A stretch of DNA of 64,000 bases, from assembly GCF_001544475.1 (NCBI RefSeq), contig NZ_FCNW02000026.1:29092-93091 (forward strand), read 5' to 3'. This document shows positions 63,301 to 64,000 of this stretch, in pieces. Every line of letters starts with the position of its first letter. The stretch's first letter is position 1. This DNA is from Caballeronia humi (lineage in GTDB: Bacteria; Pseudomonadota; Gammaproteobacteria; Burkholderiales; Burkholderiaceae). The notes under the pieces were generated by a model, which was not told where the DNA came from, did no database searches, and saw only the letters and a list, made by a program, of their open reading frames with translations. Made by a program: the position numbers and the translations under genes.

Positions 63301-64000
63301 CCAGCGTCGTACCAGTCGTACCGCCTGCCAGCGTGACCTTGCCCTTCGTCGAGTCGTCGTATGCGACGAATGCGTTCGTCACCGTGCCGTTCGTGTCGGT
63401 CTTCAGGCCCGCATCCTTCAACTGCTTCAGGTTGACGGCATCCGCGTCAGCCGTACCTGCCAGGACTTGGTGGATCTGCGCACCAGCCGTGCCGACACCC
63501 AGCGTCACCGAGTTCTTGGCGGCGTTGTCGTATGCAACGAATGCGTTCGTCACAGTGCCGTTCGTGTCGGTCGTCAGGCCTGCATCCTTCAACTGCTTCA
63601 GGTTGACAGCTTCCATGTCGGCAGCACCTGCCTTCACGTTCGCCAGCGTCGTACCGGCCGTGCCGCCTGCCAGCGTGACCTTACCCTTCGTCGAGTCGTC
63701 ATATGCAACGAAGGCGTTCGTCACGTTGCCGCTCGTACCGACCGTCAGGCCTGCATCCTTCAACTGCTTCAGGTTGACAGCTTCCATGTCGGCAGCACCT
63801 GCCTTCACGTTCGCCAATGTCGTGCCGGCCGTACCGCCTGCCAGCGTGACCTTGCCCTTCGTCGAGTCGTCATATGCAACGAAGGCGTTCGTCACGTTGC
63901 CGCTCGTATCCGTCTTCAGGCCTGCATCCTTCAACTGCTTCAGGTTGACGGCATCTGCGTCAGCCGTACCTGCCAGGACTTGGTGGATCTGCGCACCAGC
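60338..64000 (-). CDS. YadA-like trimeric autotransporter adhesin, second copy (5' end outside window)
   Basis: At least 1,220 residues; the frame continues past the right edge, and the apparent TTG start at 63934 lies inside a repeat (L of NLKQL), so the true N terminus is missing. From the edge: partial repeat, six 57-residue units of the KDAGL...NLKQL type, head repeats (VAIGGNAFANN, ALGADSRATGKN), a coiled segment (QTMLSSQTAQLQTLSQQATT), a second head with IGLNTHANANN-type motifs, neck/stalk modules, and the C-terminal barrel (SGIAAATALTMIPDVDANKT ... GAAYQW). About 490 C-terminal residues run in parallel with adhesin 1. It would be exported through the Sec route and self-trimerise in the outer membrane. 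Confidence 0.9.
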   Translation of the reverse strand, partial: AGAQIHQVLAGTADADAVNLKQLKDAGLKTDTSGNVTNAFVAYDDSTKGKVTLAGGTAGTTLANVKAGAADMEAVNLKQLKDAGLTVGTSGNVTNAFVAYDDSTKGKVTLAGGTAGTTLANVKAGAADMEAVNLKQLKDAGLTTDTNGTVTNAFVAYDNAAKNSVTLGVGTAGAQIHQVLAGTADADAVNLKQLKDAGLKTDTNGTVTNAFVAYDDSTKGKVTLAGGTTGTTLANVKAGAADMEAVNLKQLKDAGLTVGTSGNVTNAFVAYDDSTKGKVTLAGGTAGTTLANVKAGAADMEAVNLKQLKDAGLKTDTNGTVTNAFVAYDGPSKTSVTLGGGTAGTQLHNVADATAGTDAVNLKQLQKATDGIAEIAPKLKYIKFGAALANDGTEAQVAQASGTNAVAIGGNAFANNAGALALGADSRATGKNSVAIGIGSDAREDNTVAVGSQFKQRRIVNVANATGNNDAVNLGQVQTMLSSQTAQLQTLSQQATTALAQSSSRLARLAPSSLAPEQLIASGPTDKANQIEAVGTDSIAIGLNTHANANNGVAIGSNILVGGVNSVGIGSASLTNGTNAVAIGVNAQAINAHALAIGDHSVSEAASSIAIGHESSIGGDGTVGSIAIGEKNFINNSKNVALGNGNSVTGTGTFVLGHDVMASGNNSVVLGAGSDGSQSNVVSVGAKGSERKIVNVAKGTADTDAVNVAQLNAAVGSGGGGDGLVVQDAATKDITVAKTLDGSHVNFAGTAGARELTGVANGTGETSAATVGQLKPVVTALGGGAKVNTDGSVTGPTYNVQGGTQTDVGTALSSLDTGINTLKDQVNASGIGLVVQDPTSRDITVGAKTDGSIVNVAGTAGNRKVTGVANGDVSATSFDAINGSQLSGVSTSVANALGGGSKVNSDGSISLPTFVVGGTTTHNVGDALSNIDDRVTLNTTEITNLKTTINNVTGGKPGGTPNAVAYDTDTHDKVTLGNAGTPTSLANVADGMLSADSLDAVNGRQLFATNTKVDELGDAIRNVSTTGTTGLAIAPNEDGTPPVATATGSGGIALGHGADTSGKDGVSIGGGSSAGGEGSVALGKGSQATGDNSVALGSNSVADQPNTVSVGSEGAERRVTNVASGVNGTDAVNVNQLKSGLGDVSRNAYSGIAAATALTMIPDVDANKTLSVGVGYGTYKGYSAAALGGTARITQNIKVRVGAGWSSQGTTVGAGAAYQW
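62906..64000 (-). repeat. 171-base tandem repeats with a 513-base higher order
   Basis: Units of 57 codons begin at 63931, 63760, 63589, 63418, 63247 and 63076, with a partial one at the window edge. Sequence types alternate in a fixed order: an AQIHQVLAGTADADAV type, then a KTD..DDSTKGKV type, then a TVGTSGN..DDSTKGKV type, then the series starts again; the last unit is divergent (DGPSKTSVTLGGG). This gives a 513-base super-unit repeated at least twice. Confidence 0.9.

Noticed and set aside
60338..63934. TTG at 63934 as the start of adhesin 2
   Set aside because: It is an internal leucine of a stalk repeat; the frame continues to the window edge and no signal peptide is seen.
62906..64000. 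Regular repeats resembling a CRISPR array
   Set aside because: The period is 171 bases with near-identical units and an intact reading frame throughout; there are no short repeats with unique spacers.

Overview
The window is high-GC bacterial chromosome with dense short-gap gene packing. Its gene orders (miaB-ybeZ-ybeY-ybeX-lnt-glyQ-glyS-gmhB-plsC, lptD-surA-pdxA-rsmA divergent from amgK-murU, an FMN riboswitch before ribB, a HexR-controlled edd-eda cluster) and protein sequences point to Burkholderiaceae, most likely Burkholderia sensu lato (Paraburkholderia or Caballeronia type). The genus is an inference; no 16S rRNA is present. No phage, insertion sequence, CRISPR array or replication origin was seen.

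Layout. 0.3-9.2 kb: an MHS-type carrier, an elongator tRNA-Met with promoter and terminator, two stress or housekeeping enzymes (HAD dehalogenase, exported FKBP isomerase), a glycine-zipper envelope protein, a persulfide-dioxygenase-like hydrolase, a GntR regulator divergent from D-galactonate dehydratase, and a CopD-like protein. 9.7-14.8 kb: a diheme/triheme cytochrome c pair, a hemolysin III homologue, RhlE helicase and a PNPOx-fold protein. 14.9-21.2 kb: a ferritin-like diiron protein and the glycerol regulon (glpR, glpD, glpK). 21.3-26.6 kb: a XRE-cupin regulator, riboswitch-ribB, a HAD phosphatase, and a VOC/MFS pair divergent from a LysR regulator. 26.7-39.4 kb: a long co-directional housekeeping block (tRNA thiomethylation, ribosome maturation, lipoprotein acylation, glycyl-tRNA synthetase, heptose and phospholipid synthesis, glyoxalase). 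39.5-49.6 kb: EamA exporter, rsmA-pdxA-surA-lptD, amgK-murU and purB.

49.7-64.0 kb is the accessory-looking part. Two trimeric autotransporter adhesins with clearly paralogous C-terminal halves face each other (first on +, second on - and running off the right edge). Between them lie gluconate uptake and phosphorylation (gntP-type permease, gntK) and the Entner-Doudoroff enzymes (eda, edd), divergent from hexR. Two look-alike bidirectional terminators separate each adhesin from this metabolic cassette. A 0.9 kb stretch without a convincing gene, AT-rich at its end, precedes the first adhesin.

Functionally the window combines envelope building (LptD/SurA, Lnt, GmhB, PlsC, muramic acid recycling by AmgK/MurU), sugar-acid and glycerol catabolism (DgoD, Edd/Eda/GntK, GlpD/GlpK), and surface adhesion. 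The most noteworthy points are the inverted adhesin pair around the Entner-Doudoroff cassette, the absence of a normal start codon for the GntR regulator (best candidate ATT), a histidine-rich tail on Edd, a candidate small RNA beside tRNA-Met, and nested repeats in the second adhesin.
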